Assembly (NCBI GenBank): GCA_036417435.1
Contig: JAZAQT010000027.1
Span: 1,674,001-1,738,000, forward strand
Origin: Inia geoffrensis
Taxonomy: Eukaryota > Chordata > Mammalia > Artiodactyla > Iniidae
Length of the DNA stretch: 64,000 nt
Direction of reading: 5' to 3'
This document shows positions 26,046-39,931 of the stretch, piece by piece; position 1 is the stretch's first letter; every line of letters begins with the position of its first letter. The position numbers and the translations under genes were made by a program. The notes under the pieces were generated by a model that saw only the letters and a list, made by a program, of their open reading frames with translations, had not been told where the DNA came from and did not search any database.

Positions 26046-27781
26046 ATCTGTTTTCTGCAATTCTGCGTCGAGTTCAAGTCCTCCTCACAGCCTTCCTTCA
26101 ATAAATTTTTGGATGATAGGGACCATTTGGAACTCTGCAGGATTGTGAGTTACAGTGCCAGAAATCTCCTTTTCTCAACTCGCTTTCTTGTGAGCTGACC
26201 GCAAACCCGAAGAAATGCTTCAGGCCCTAATCTCGTTCCGGCATGGCACGCTGAGCCTTTGGTGAACTCTTCTTCCTGTAGGGAAATCAGAGTTCAATGT
26301 GCCCGTACAAACACAACGAGTTAGCCGCTCATTGGTTCTCCTTATTCCTGATCATCTTCTACAGAAATTGCAAACTGTGCGAAACAAGAGGTCAAAGGCA
26401 CTGACTCTCCAAGTGGGGAGAATGTTAATATCGCCTCTGGAACGGCGAACTCGAGTCCCAGGGGGCGAAAATGGCGATGAGTTTTAGAAATTTTGCCTGA
26501 TCACTTCGTGGAACATATTCCGGGTTTTCCATGCATATTTTAGCTGAAGGGTAAATCCCTTAAACGTGGAGATTTGGGACCCGTGGAATGGGAACCATGC
26601 CCCATTACCTCAAAGGGTCTGCATTCCCTCACCAATAGCATCAGCCCCAAGTGTCCAGCCTTATCTCTCCCACAGCTGTGGATGTAGAGGTGGTAAATCC
26701 AAGATTGCACACAAGCCCTGAAGGACTTATTTCAGAATTTCTCTCTATTTCACAGTCCTTGTGTTTTCTTTTTCAAATTTATTTTTTTAAGGGGATTTCA
26801 CTTATTTACACGGCTGTGTGTATGCTGCTGTACACAAATGATTTTCTTTTGGAGACCTACAAATGTATGGGTTTTAATTTTCTTCATTGTCAGGTATATT
26901 CCTAGGTTTTGAATACGGGGTGTTGAGTCCATTTGGTTGAGCGAGGAGTAGGTCTTGTCTAATATATATTTGGCTTATGGAATGGTATCTATCCTAATAT
27001 CAACCTCTGGTTTTATGCAGCCTCCCCACTCTCCTTTCCCCTTAAGCAAGCATCAGTTTCTTTTGTAAATGTGAGACTCTGTTGTGTTTTGTAATGCAGT
27101 TCACGCGTAGCCGTGTTTACATTCCCGGTATTCGTGATATCTTATGATGTTTCTTTTTCTGTGTGACTTATTTCACTTAGAATCAGCGTAACTAAATCCA
27201 CTCATTATGCTGCTACTGGTCTGTTGCCATTGATTTCACTGTTGAGTGATATTCCATTGTAGGGATGTACCACAACTTTTATATCCATTTTTCCCTTTCT
27301 GGGCTATTGAAGTTGGACCATAGTCAAGGTTCCCATGAAGAGAGCAGCCCCAAACTTTGGTGTGGCTGTGTCTTTTTCATTTAAATTTTCCGAATCTATA
27401 GCACCATAAGTGGAAGTGCCCTAGGCTCTCTAGCTTGGTTTTCTCTTTGTTCCAGGAAACACCATCCACTTCTCCGGAGTGGCTGTTGGCAATTTACATC
27501 CCGCCCATCAGCATAACAAGGCTGCCGGTTCTCCATGGCCTGTCCTGCCTCTCTGGATTTTACACGTTTTTCGGAGGGCCCTTTTGATCGGTGGGAAGTG
27601 AGAGTTGCTTGTAGTGCGGATTTCCATTGCAGGCTTGCTTGGTTGACCAAAAAGGGCGTATGCGTTTTTTCCTGAATATATTCAGGAAAAAACGCATATG
27701 CCCTTTTTGGCCAAGTGCATCACTGTCGAACTGCTGCCTCTATTCCTACGCTTTCAGAACAATTCTTATCTACCCCTTGAT
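26046..27781. repeat. Satellite monomer U16 (Q type)
   Basis: Q markers are cgtacaaacacaacgag near 26304, gaagggtaaatccc near 26547, tttttttaaggggatttcac near 26784 and cttttggagacctacaaatg near 26846. The palindrome at 27643-27714 has ttgaccaa on the left and catatgccc on the right. Confidence 0.92.
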
Positions 27782-29516
27782 ATCTGTTTTCCGCAATTCT
27801 GCGTCGCGTTCAAGTCCTCCTCACAGCCTTCCTTCAATAAATTTTTGGATGATAGGGGCTTTTTGGAACTCTGTAGGATTGTGAGTTCAGTGCCAAAAAT
27901 CTCCTTTTCTCCACTCGCTTTCTTGTGAGCTGACCGCAAACCCGAAGAATTGCTTCAGGCCCTAATCTCGTTCTGGCATGGCATGCTGAGCCTTTGGTGA
28001 ACTCTTGTTCCTGTAGGGAAATCAGAGTTCAATGTGCCCGTCCAAACACATCGAGTTAGCCGCTCATTGGTTCTCCTTATTCCTGATCATCTTCTACAGA
28101 AATTGCAAACTGTGCGAAACAAGAGGTCAAAGGCACTGACTCTCCAAGTGAGGAGAATGTTAATATCGCCTCGGGAACGGCGAACTCGAGTCCTAGGGGG
28201 CGAAAATGGCGATGAGTTTTAGAAACTTTGCCTGATCACTTCGTGGAACATATTCCGGGTTTTCCATGCATATTTTAGCTGAAGGATAAATCCCTTAAAC
28301 GTGGAGATTTGGGACCCGTGGAATGGGAACCATGCACCATTACCTCAAAGGGTCTGCATTCCCTCACCAATAGCATCAGCCCCAAGTGTCCAGCCTTATC
28401 TCTCCCACAGCTGTGGATGTAGAGGTGGTAAACCCAAGATTGCACAAAAGCCCTGAAGGACTTATTTAAGAATTTCTCTCTGTTTCACAGTCCTTGTGTT
28501 TTCTTTTTCAAATTTATTTTTAAAAGGGGATTTAGTTTATTTACACGGCTGTGTGTATGCTGCTGTACACAAATGATTTTCTTATAAAGACCTAAAAATG
28601 TATGTGTTTTAATTTTCTTCATTGTTAGGTATATTCCTAGGTTTTGAATACGGGATGTTGAGTCCATTTGGTTGAGCGAGGAGTAGGTCTTGTCTAACAT
28701 ATATTTGGCTTATGGAATGGTATCTGTCCTAATATCAACCTCTGGTTTTATGCAGCCTCCCCACTCTCCTTTCCCCTTAAGCAAGCATCAGTTTCTTTTG
28801 TAAATGTGAGACTCTGTTGTGTTTTGTAATGCAGTTCACGCGTAGCCGTGTTTACATTCCTGGTATTCGTGATGTCTTATGATGTTTCTTTTTCTGTGTG
28901 ACTTATTTCACTTAGAATCAGCGTAACTAAATCCACTCATTATGCTGCTACTGGTCTGTTGCCACTGATTTCATTGTTGAGTGATATTCCATTGTAGGGA
29001 TGTACCACAACTTTTATATCCATTTTTCTCTTTCTGGGCTATTGAAGTTGTACCATAGTCAAGGTTCCCATAATGAGAGCAGCCCCAAACGTTGGTGTGG
29101 CTGTGTCTTTTTCATTTAAATTTTCCGAATCTATAGCACCATAAGTGGAAGTGCCCTAGGCTCTCTAGCTTGGTTTTCTCTTTGTTCAAGGAAACACCAT
29201 CCACTTCTCCAGAGTGGCTGTTGGCAATTTACATCCCGCCCATCAGTATAACAAGGCTGCCGGTTCTCCATGGCCTGTCCTGCCTCTCTGGATTTTACAC
29301 TTTTTTCGGAGGGCCCTTTTGATCGGTGGGAAGTGAGAGTTGCTTGTAGGGCGGATTTCCATTGCAGGCTTGCTTGGTTGGCCATAAAGGGCGTATGCGT
29401 TTTTTCCTGAATATATTCAGGAAAAAACGCATACGCCCTTTTTGGCCAAGTGCATCACTGTCGCAATGCTGCCTCTTTTCCTACCCTTTCAGAGCAATTC
29501 TTATCTACCCCCTGAT
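27782..29516. repeat. Satellite monomer U17 (R type)
   Basis: R markers are ccaagtgaggag near 28144, tgcacaaaagccc near 28441, ataatgagagcagcc and ccataaagggcg in the palindrome left arm (29378-29449). Confidence 0.92.
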
Positions 29517-31253
29517 ATCTGTTTTCTGCAATTCTGCGTCGCGTTCAAGTCCTCCTCACAGCCTTCCTTCAATAAATTTTTGGATGATAGGGGTCATTTG
29601 GAACTCTGCAGGATTGTGAGTTACGGTGCCAGAAATCTCCTTTTCTCAACTCGCTTTCTTGTGAGTTGACCGCAAACCCGAAGAATTGCTTCAGGCCCTA
29701 ATCTCGTTCCGGCATGGCACGCTGAGCCTTTGGTGAACTCTTCTTCCTGTAGGGTAATCAGAGTTCCATGTGCCCGTCCAAACGCATCGAGTTAACCGCT
29801 CATTGGTTCTCCTTATTCCTGATCATCTTCTACCGAAATTGCAAAGTGTGCGAAACAAGAGGTCAAAGGCACTGACTCTCCAAGTGGGGAGAATGTTAAT
29901 ATGGCCTCTGGAACGGCGAACTCGAGCCCCAGGGTTCGAAAATGGCGATGAGTTTTAGAAACTTTGCCTGATCACTTCGTGGACCATATTCTGGGTTTTC
30001 CATGCATATTTTAACTGAAGGATAAATCCCTTAAACGTGGAGATTTGGGACCCGTGGAATGGGAACCATGCACCATTACCTCAAAGGGTCTGCATTCCCT
30101 CACCAATAGCATCAGCCCCAAGTGTCCAGCCTTATCTCTCCCACAGCTGTGGATGTAGAGGTGGTAAATCCAAGATTCCACACAAGCCCTGAAGGACTTA
30201 TTTAAGAATTTCTCTCTATTTCACAGTCCTTGTGTTTTCTTTTTCAAATTTATTTTTATAAGGGGATTTAGCTTATGTACACTGCAGTGTGTATGCTGCT
30301 GTACACAAATGATTTTCTTATGGAGACCTATAAATGTATGGGTTTTAATTTTCTTCATAGTCAGGTATATTCCTCGGTTTTGAATACGGTGTGTTGAGTC
30401 CATGTGGTTGAGCGAGGAGGAGGTCTTCTCTAATATATATTTGGCTTATGGAATGGTATCTGTCCTAATATCAACCTCTGGTTTTATGCAGCCTCCCCAC
30501 TCTCCTTTCCCCTTAAGCAAGCATCAGTTTCTTTTGTAAATGTGAGACTCTGTTGTGTTTTGTAATGCAGTTCACGCGTAGCCGTGTTTAAGTTCCTGGT
30601 ATTCGTGATACCTTATGATGTTTCTTTTTCTGTGTGACTTATTTCACTTAGAATCAGCGTAACTAAATCCACTCATTATGCTGCTACTGGTCTGTTGCCA
30701 TTGATTTCATTGTTGAGTGATATTCCATTGTAGGGATGTATCACAACTTTTATATCCATTTTTCTCTCTCTGGGCTATTGAAGTTGTACCATTGTCAAGG
30801 TTCCCGTAAAGAGCGCAGCCCCAAATTTTGGTGTGGCTGTGTCTTTTTCATTTAAATTTTCCAAATCTATGGCACCATAAGTGGAAGTGCCCTAGGCTCT
30901 CTAGCTTGGTTTTCTCTTTGTTCCAGGAAACACCATCCACTTCTCCAGAGTGGCTGTTGGCAATTTACATCCCACCCATCAGCATAACAAGGCTGCCGGT
31001 TCTCCATGGCCTGTCCTGCCTCTCTGGATTTTACACTTTTTTTCGGAGGGCCCTTTTGATCGGTGGGAAGTGAGAGTTGCTTGTAGTGCGGATTTCCATT
31101 GCAGGCTTGCTTGGTTGGCCAAAAAGGGCGTATGCGTTTTTTCCTGAGTATATTCAGGAAAAAACGCATACGCCCTTTTTGGCCAAGTGCATCACTGTCG
31201 AACTGCTGCCTCTTTTCCTACGCTTTCAGAGCAATTCTTATCTACCCCCTGAT
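29517..31253. repeat. Satellite monomer U18 (N type, 1737 bp)
   Basis: N markers are gagttccatgtgcc near 29761, gagttaaccgctc, ctcgagccccagg and gaatacggtgtg. It keeps domain I length and domain I bases in the first half. The palindrome at 31115-31186 has one central mismatch (cctgagtatattcagg). Confidence 0.92.
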
Positions 31254-32988
31254 ATCTGTTTTCTGCAATTCTGCGTCGCGTTCAAGTCCTCCTCACAGCC
31301 TTCCTTCAATAAATTTTTGGATGATAGGGGCCATTTGGAACTCTGCAGGATTGTGAGTTCAGTGCCAAGAATCTCCTTTTCTCCACTCGCTTTCTTGTGA
31401 GCTGACCGCAAACCCGAATAATTGCTTCAGGCCCTAATCTAGTTCCGGCATGGCACGCCGAGCCTTTGGTGAATTCTTCTTCCTGTAGGGAAATCAGAGT
31501 TCAATGTGCCCGTCCAAACACATCGAGTTAGCCGCTCATTGGTTCTCCTTATTCCTGATCATCTTCTACAGAAATTGCAAATTGTGCGAAACAAGAGGTC
31601 AAAGGCACTGACTCTCCAAGTTTGGAGAATGTCAATATCGCCTCTGGAACGCCGAACTCGAGTCCCAGGGGGCGAAAATGGCGATGAGTTTTAGAAACTT
31701 TGCCTGATCACTTCGTGGAACATATTCCGGGTTTTCCATGCATATTTTAGCTGAAGGATAAATCCCTTAAACGTGGAGATTTGGGACCCGTGGAATGGGA
31801 ACCATGCATCATTACCTCAAAGGGTCTGCATTCCCTCACCAATAGCATCAGCCCCAAGTGTCCAGCCTTATCTCTCCCACAGCTGTGGATGTAGAGCTGG
31901 TAAATCCAAGATTGCACACAAGCCCTGAAGGAATTATTTAAGAATTTCTCTCTATTTCACAGTCCTTGTGTTTTCTTTTTCAAATTTATTTTTACAAGGG
32001 GATTTAGCTTATTTACACGGCTGTGTGTATGCTGCTGTACACAAATGATTTTCTTTTGGAGACCTACAAATGTATGGGTTTTAATTTTCTTCATTGTCAG
32101 GTATATTCCTAGGTTTTGAATACGGGGTGTTGAGTCCATTTGGTTGAGCGAGGAGTAGGTCTTGTCTAATATATATTTGGCTTATGGAATGGTATCTATC
32201 CTAATATCAACCTCTGGTTTTATGCAGCCTCCCCACTCTCCTTTCCCCTTAAGCAAGCATCAGTTTCTTTTGTAAATGTGAGACTCTGTTGTGTTTTGTA
32301 ATGCAGTTCACGCGTAGCCGTGTTTACATTCCCGGTATTCGTGATATCTTATGATGTTTCTTTTTCTGTGTGACTTATTTCACTTAGAATCAGCGTAACT
32401 AAATCCACTCATTATGCTGCTACTGGTCTGTTGCCATTGATTTCACTGTTGAGTGATATTCCATTGTAGGGATGTACCACAACTTTTATATCCATTTTTC
32501 CCTTTCTGGGCTATTGAAGTTGGACCATAGTCAAGGTTCCCATGAAGAGAGCAGCCCCAAACTTTGGTGTGGCTGTGTCTTTTTCATTTAAATTTTCCGA
32601 ATCTATAGCACCATAAGTGGAAGTGCCCTAGGCTCTCTAGCTTGGTTTTCTCTTTGTTCCAGGAAACACCATCCACTTCTCCGGAGTGGCTGTTGGCAAT
32701 TTACATCCCGCCCATCAGCATAACAAGGCTGCCGGTTCTCCATGGCCTGTCCTGCCTCTCTGGATTTTACACGTTTTTCGGAGGGCCCTTTTGATCGGTG
32801 GGAAGTGAGAGTTGCTTGTAGTGCGGATTTCCATTGCAGGCTTGCTTGGTTGACCAAAAAGGGCGTATGCGTTTTTTCCTGAATATATTCAGGAAAAAAC
32901 GCATATGCCCTTTTTGGCCAAGTGCATCACTGTCGAACTGCTGCCTCTATTCCTACGCTTTCAGAACAATTCTTATCTACCCCTTGAT
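31254..32988. repeat. Satellite monomer U19 (W/Q hybrid)
   Basis: The first half is W (ccaagtttggagaatgtc near 31616, tagagctggtaaatcc, gaaggaattattt, tttttacaagggg near 31990). From 32054 it is Q (cttttggagacctacaaatg). The switch lies between 32009 and 32053. Palindrome 32850-32921. Confidence 0.9.
31990..32060. other. Unequal-exchange junction inside U19 (W to Q)
   Basis: W bases run up to gatttagctt (32001-32010). The Q form cttttggagacctac begins near 32052. The intervening 44 bases are identical in both types, so the exchange point cannot be placed more finely. It creates a 5207 bp tandem repeat (about 26.8-32.0 kb and 32.0-37.2 kb). Confidence 0.8.
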
Positions 32989-34723
32989 ATCTGTTTTCCG
33001 CAATTCTGCGTCGCGTTCAAGTCCTCCTCACAGCCTTCCTTCAATAAATTTTTGGATGATAGGGGCTTTTTGGAACTCTGTAGGATTGTGAGTTCAGTGC
33101 CAAAAATCTCCTTTTCTCCACTCGCTTTCTTGTGAGCTGACCGCAAACCCGAAGAATTGCTTCAGGCCCTAATCTCGTTCTGGCATGGCATGCTGAGCCT
33201 TTGGTGAACTCTTGTTCCTGTAGGGAAATCAGAGTTCAATGTGCCCGTCCAAACACATCGAGTTAGCCGCTCATTGGTTCTCCTTATTCCTGATCATCTT
33301 CTACAGAAATTGCAAACTGTGCGAAACAAGAGGTCAAAGGCACTGACTCTCCAAGTGAGGAGAATGTTAATATCGCCTCGGGAACGGCGAACTCGAGTCC
33401 TAGGGGGCGAAAATGGCGATGAGTTTTAGAAACTTTGCCTGATCACTTCGTGGAACATATTCCGGGTTTTCCATGCATATTTTAGCTGAAGGATAAATCC
33501 CTTAAACGTGGAGATTTGGGACCCGTGGAATGGGAACCATGCACCATTACCTCAAAGGGTCTGCATTCCCTCACCAATAGCATCAGCCCCAAGTGTCCAG
33601 CCTTATCTCTCCCACAGCTGTGGATGTAGAGGTGGTAAACCCAAGATTGCACAAAAGCCCTGAAGGACTTATTTAAGAATTTCTCTCTGTTTCACAGTCC
33701 TTGTGTTTTCTTTTTCAAATTTATTTTTAAAAGGGGATTTAGTTTATTTACACGGCTGTGTGTATGCTGCTGTACACAAATGATTTTCTTATAAAGACCT
33801 AAAAATGTATGTGTTTTAATTTTCTTCATTGTTAGGTATATTCCTAGGTTTTGAATACGGGATGTTGAGTCCATTTGGTTGAGCGAGGAGTAGGTCTTGT
33901 CTAACATATATTTGGCTTATGGAATGGTATCTGTCCTAATATCAACCTCTGGTTTTATGCAGCCTCCCCACTCTCCTTTCCCCTTAAGCAAGCATCAGTT
34001 TCTTTTGTAAATGTGAGACTCTGTTGTGTTTTGTAATGCAGTTCACGCGTAGCCGTGTTTACATTCCTGGTATTCGTGATGTCTTATGATGTTTCTTTTT
34101 CTGTGTGACTTATTTCACTTAGAATCAGCGTAACTAAATCCACTCATTATGCTGCTACTGGTCTGTTGCCACTGATTTCATTGTTGAGTGATATTCCATT
34201 GTAGGGATGTACCACAACTTTTATATCCATTTTTCTCTTTCTGGGCTATTGAAGTTGTACCATAGTCAAGGTTCCCATAATGAGAGCAGCCCCAAACGTT
34301 GGTGTGGCTGTGTCTTTTTCATTTAAATTTTCCGAATCTATAGCACCATAAGTGGAAGTGCCCTAGGCTCTCTAGCTTGGTTTTCTCTTTGTTCAAGGAA
34401 ACACCATCCACTTCTCCAGAGTGGCTGTTGGCAATTTACATCCCGCCCATCAGTATAACAAGGCTGCCGGTTCTCCATGGCCTGTCCTGCCTCTCTGGAT
34501 TTTACACTTTTTTCGGAGGGCCCTTTTGATCGGTGGGAAGTGAGAGTTGCTTGTAGGGCGGATTTCCATTGCAGGCTTGCTTGGTTGGCCATAAAGGGCG
34601 TATGCGTTTTTTCCTGAATATATTCAGGAAAAAACGCATACGCCCTTTTTGGCCAAGTGCATCACTGTCGCAATGCTGCCTCTTTTCCTACCCTTTCAGA
34701 GCAATTCTTATCTACCCCCTGAT
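32989..34723. repeat. Satellite monomer U20 (R type, copy of U17)
   Basis: Every marker of U17 recurs 5207 bp further on, and I found no difference in the parts compared. Palindrome 34585-34656. Confidence 0.92.
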
Positions 34724-36460
34724 ATCTGTTTTCTGCAATTCTGCGTCGCGTTCAAGTCCTCCTCACAGCCTTCCTTCAATAAATTTTTGGATGATAGGGG
34801 TCATTTGGAACTCTGCAGGATTGTGAGTTACGGTGCCAGAAATCTCCTTTTCTCAACTCGCTTTCTTGTGAGTTGACCGCAAACCCGAAGAATTGCTTCA
34901 GGCCCTAATCTCGTTCCGGCATGGCACGCTGAGCCTTTGGTGAACTCTTCTTCCTGTAGGGTAATCAGAGTTCCATGTGCCCGTCCAAACGCATCGAGTT
35001 AACCGCTCATTGGTTCTCCTTATTCCTGATCATCTTCTACCGAAATTGCAAAGTGTGCGAAACAAGAGGTCAAAGGCACTGACTCTCCAAGTGGGGAGAA
35101 TGTTAATATGGCCTCTGGAACGGCGAACTCGAGCCCCAGGGTTCGAAAATGGCGATGAGTTTTAGAAACTTTGCCTGATCACTTCGTGGACCATATTCTG
35201 GGTTTTCCATGCATATTTTAACTGAAGGATAAATCCCTTAAACGTGGAGATTTGGGACCCGTGGAATGGGAACCATGCACCATTACCTCAAAGGGTCTGC
35301 ATTCCCTCACCAATAGCATCAGCCCCAAGTGTCCAGCCTTATCTCTCCCACAGCTGTGGATGTAGAGGTGGTAAATCCAAGATTCCACACAAGCCCTGAA
35401 GGACTTATTTAAGAATTTCTCTCTATTTCACAGTCCTTGTGTTTTCTTTTTCAAATTTATTTTTATAAGGGGATTTAGCTTATGTACACTGCAGTGTGTA
35501 TGCTGCTGTACACAAATGATTTTCTTATGGAGACCTATAAATGTATGGGTTTTAATTTTCTTCATAGTCAGGTATATTCCTCGGTTTTGAATACGGTGTG
35601 TTGAGTCCATGTGGTTGAGCGAGGAGGAGGTCTTCTCTAATATATATTTGGCTTATGGAATGGTATCTGTCCTAATATCAACCTCTGGTTTTATGCAGCC
35701 TCCCCACTCTCCTTTCCCCTTAAGCAAGCATCAGTTTCTTTTGTAAATGTGAGACTCTGTTGTGTTTTGTAATGCAGTTCACGCGTAGCCGTGTTTAAGT
35801 TCCTGGTATTCGTGATACCTTATGATGTTTCTTTTTCTGTGTGACTTATTTCACTTAGAATCAGCGTAACTAAATCCACTCATTATGCTGCTACTGGTCT
35901 GTTGCCATTGATTTCATTGTTGAGTGATATTCCATTGTAGGGATGTATCACAACTTTTATATCCATTTTTCTCTCTCTGGGCTATTGAAGTTGTACCATT
36001 GTCAAGGTTCCCGTAAAGAGCGCAGCCCCAAATTTTGGTGTGGCTGTGTCTTTTTCATTTAAATTTTCCAAATCTATGGCACCATAAGTGGAAGTGCCCT
36101 AGGCTCTCTAGCTTGGTTTTCTCTTTGTTCCAGGAAACACCATCCACTTCTCCAGAGTGGCTGTTGGCAATTTACATCCCACCCATCAGCATAACAAGGC
36201 TGCCGGTTCTCCATGGCCTGTCCTGCCTCTCTGGATTTTACACTTTTTTTCGGAGGGCCCTTTTGATCGGTGGGAAGTGAGAGTTGCTTGTAGTGCGGAT
36301 TTCCATTGCAGGCTTGCTTGGTTGGCCAAAAAGGGCGTATGCGTTTTTTCCTGAGTATATTCAGGAAAAAACGCATACGCCCTTTTTGGCCAAGTGCATC
36401 ACTGTCGAACTGCTGCCTCTTTTCCTACGCTTTCAGAGCAATTCTTATCTACCCCCTGAT
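34724..36460. repeat. Satellite monomer U21 (N type, copy of U18)
   Basis: It matches U18 at an offset of 5207, including aaacgcatcgag near 34987 and the mismatched palindrome centre. Palindrome 36322-36393. Confidence 0.92.
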
Positions 36461-38195
36461 ATCTGTTTTCTGCAATTCTGCGTCGCGTTCAAGTCCTCCT
36501 CACAGCCTTCCTTCAATAAATTTTTGGATGATAGGGGCCATTTGGAACTCTGCAGGATTGTGAGTTCAGTGCCAAGAATCTCCTTTTCTCCACTCGCTTT
36601 CTTGTGAGCTGACCGCAAACCCGAATAATTGCTTCAGGCCCTAATCTAGTTCCGGCATGGCACGCCGAGCCTTTGGTGAATTCTTCTTCCTGTAGGGAAA
36701 TCAGAGTTCAATGTGCCCGTCCAAACACATCGAGTTAGCCGCTCATTGGTTCTCCTTATTCCTGATCATCTTCTACAGAAATTGCAAATTGTGCGAAACA
36801 AGAGGTCAAAGGCACTGACTCTCCAAGTTTGGAGAATGTCAATATCGCCTCTGGAACGCCGAACTCGAGTCCCAGGGGGCGAAAATGGCGATGAGTTTTA
36901 GAAACTTTGCCTGATCACTTCGTGGAACATATTCCGGGTTTTCCATGCATATTTTAGCTGAAGGATAAATCCCTTAAACGTGGAGATTTGGGACCCGTGG
37001 AATGGGAACCATGCATCATTACCTCAAAGGGTCTGCATTCCCTCACCAATAGCATCAGCCCCAAGTGTCCAGCCTTATCTCTCCCACAGCTGTGGATGTA
37101 GAGCTGGTAAATCCAAGATTGCACACAAGCCCTGAAGGAATTATTTAAGAATTTCTCTCTATTTCACAGTCCTTGTGTTTTCTTTTTCAAATTTATTTTT
37201 ACAAGGGGATTTAGCTTATTTACACGGCTGTGTGTATGCTGCTGTACACAAATGATTTTCTTATGGAGACCTATAAATGTATGGGTTTTAATTTTCTTCA
37301 TTGTCAGGTATATTCCTCGGTTTTGAATAAGTGGTGTTGAGTCCATTTGGTTGAGCGAGGAGTAGGTCTTGTCTAACATATATTTGGCTTATGGAATGGT
37401 ATCTGTCCTAATATCAACCTCTGGATTTATGCAGCCTCCCCACTCTCCTTTCCCCTTAAGCAAGCATCAGTTTCTTTTGTAAATGTGAGACTCTGTTGTG
37501 TTTTGTAATGCAGTTCACGCGTAGCCGTGTTTACATTCCCGGTATTCGTGATATCTTATGATGTTTCTTTTTCTGTGTGACTTATTTCACTTAGAATCAG
37601 CGTAACTAAATCCACTCATTATGCTGCTACTGGTCTGTTGCCATTGATTTCACTGTTGAGTGACATTCCATTGTAGGGATGTACCACAACTTTTATATCC
37701 ATTTTTCTCTTTCTGGGCTATTGTAGTGGTACCATAGTCAAGGTTCCCGTAAAGAGAGCAGCCCCAAACTTTGGTGTGGCTGTGTCTTTTTCATTTAAAT
37801 TTTCCGAATCTATAGCACCATAAGTGGAAGTGCCCTAGGCTCTCTAGCTTGGTTTTCTCTTTGTTCCAGGAAACACCATCCACTTCTCCAGAGTGGCTGT
37901 TGGCAATTTACATCCCGCCCATCAGCATAACAAGGCTGCCGGTTCTCCATGGCCTGTCCTGCCTCTCTGGATTTTACACTTTTTTAGGAGGGCCCTTTTG
38001 ATTGGTGGGAAGTGAGAGTGGCTTGTAGGGCGGATTTCCATTGCAGGCTTGCTTGGTTGGCCAAAAAGGGCGTATGCGTTTTTTCCTGAATATATTCAGG
38101 AAAAAACGCATACGCCCTTTTTGGCCATGTGCATCACTGTCGAACTGCTGCCTCTTTTCCTATGCTTTCAGAGCAATTCTTATCTACCCCCCGAT
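36461..38195. repeat. Satellite monomer U22 (W type)
   Basis: The first half equals that of U19. The second half is native W: gaataagtggtgttgag near 37326, cactgttgagtgacattcc, ctattgtagtggtacc near 37720 and cttttttaggagggc near 37979. Palindrome 38057-38128, ending ggccatg. Confidence 0.92.
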
Positions 38196-39931
38196 ATCTG
38201 TTTTCTGCAATTCTGCGTCGCGTTCACTTCCTCTTCACAGCCTTCCTTCAATAAATTTTTGGTTGATAGGGGTCATTTGGAACTCTGCAGGATTGTGAGT
38301 TACAGTGCCAAAAATCTCCTTTTCTGAACTCGCTTTCTTGTGAGCTGACCACAAACCCAAAGAATTGCTTCAGGTCCTAATCTCGTTCCGACACTGCACG
38401 CTGAGCCTTTGGTGAATTCTTCTTCCTGTAGGGAAATCAGAGTTCAATGTGCCCGTCGAAACACATAGAGTTAGTCGCTCATTGGCTCTCCCTATCCCTG
38501 TTCATCTTCCACAGAAATTGCAAACTGTGCCAAACAAGAGGTTAAAGGCACTGTCTCTCCATGTGGGGAGAGTGTTAATAAGGCATCTGGAACGGAGAAC
38601 TCGAGTACCAGAGGGCGAAAATGGCGATGAGTTTTAGAAACTTTTCCTGATCACTTCGTGGAACATATTCCGGGTTTTCCATGCATATTTTAGCTGAAGG
38701 ATAAATCCCTTAAACGTGGAGATTTGGGACCCGTGGAATTGGAACCATGCACCATTACCTCAAAGGGTCTGCATTCCCTCACCAATAGCATCAACCCCAA
38801 GTGTCCAGCCTTATCCCTCCCACAGCTGTGGATGTAGAGGTGGTAAACCCAAGATTGCACACAAGCCCTGAAGGACTTATTTAAGAATTTCTCTCTGTTT
38901 CACAGTCCTTGTGTTTTCTTTTTCAAATTTATTTTTAAAAGGGGATTTAGTTTATTTACACTGCTGTGTGTATGCTGCTGTACACAAATGATTTTCTTAT
39001 AAAGACCTAAAAATGTATGGGTTTTAATTTTCTTCATTCTTAGGTATATTCCTAGGTTTTGAATACGGGGTGTTGAGTCCATTTGGTTGAGCGAGGAGTA
39101 GGTCTTGTCTAACATATATTTGGCTTATGGAATGGTATCTGTCCTAATATCAACCTCTGGTTTTATGCAGCCTTCCCACTCTCGTTTCCCCTTAAGCAAG
39201 CATCAGTTTCTTTTGTAAATGTGAGACTCTGTTGTGTTTTGTAATGCAGTTCACGCGTAGCCGTGTTTACATTCCTGGTATTCGTGATGTCTTATGATGT
39301 TTCTTTTTCTGTGTGACTTATTTCACTTAGAATCAGCGTAACTAAATCCACTCATTATGCTGCTACTGGTCTGTTGCCACTGATTTCATTGTTGAGTGAT
39401 ATTCCATTGTAGGGATGTACCACAACTTTTATATCCATTTTTCTCTTTCTGGGCTATTGAAGTTGTACCATAGTCAAGGTTCCCGTAAAGAGAGCAGCCC
39501 CAAACTTTGGTGTGGCTGTGTCTTTTTCATTTAAATTTTCCGAATCTATAGCACCATAAGTGGAAGTGCCCTAGGCTCTCTAGCTTGGTTTTCTCTTTGT
39601 TCCAGGAAACACCATCCACTTCTCCAGAGTGGCTGTTGGCAATTTACATCCCGCCCATCAGTATAACAAGGCTGCCGGTTCTCCATGGCCTGTCCTGCCT
39701 CTCTGGATTTTACACTTTTTTCGGAGGGCCCTTTTGATCGGTGGGAAGTGAGAGTTGCTTGTAGGGCGGATTTCCATTGCAGGCTTGCTTGGTTGGCCAA
39801 AAAGGGCGTATGCGTTTTTTCCTGAATATATTCAGGAAAAAACGCATACACCCTTTTTGGCCAAGTGCATCACTGTCGAAATGCTGCCTCTTTTCCTACC
39901 CTTTCAGAGCAATTCTTATCTACCCCCTGAT
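38196..39931. repeat. Satellite monomer U23 (E type)
   Basis: The first half is of the old edge type: gaattcttcttcc, cccgtcgaaacacatagag near 38451, agtcgctcattgg, ctgttcatcttcc and gttaaaggcactg. After about 38640 it is a normal domain II monomer. Palindrome 39793-39864. Confidence 0.92.
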
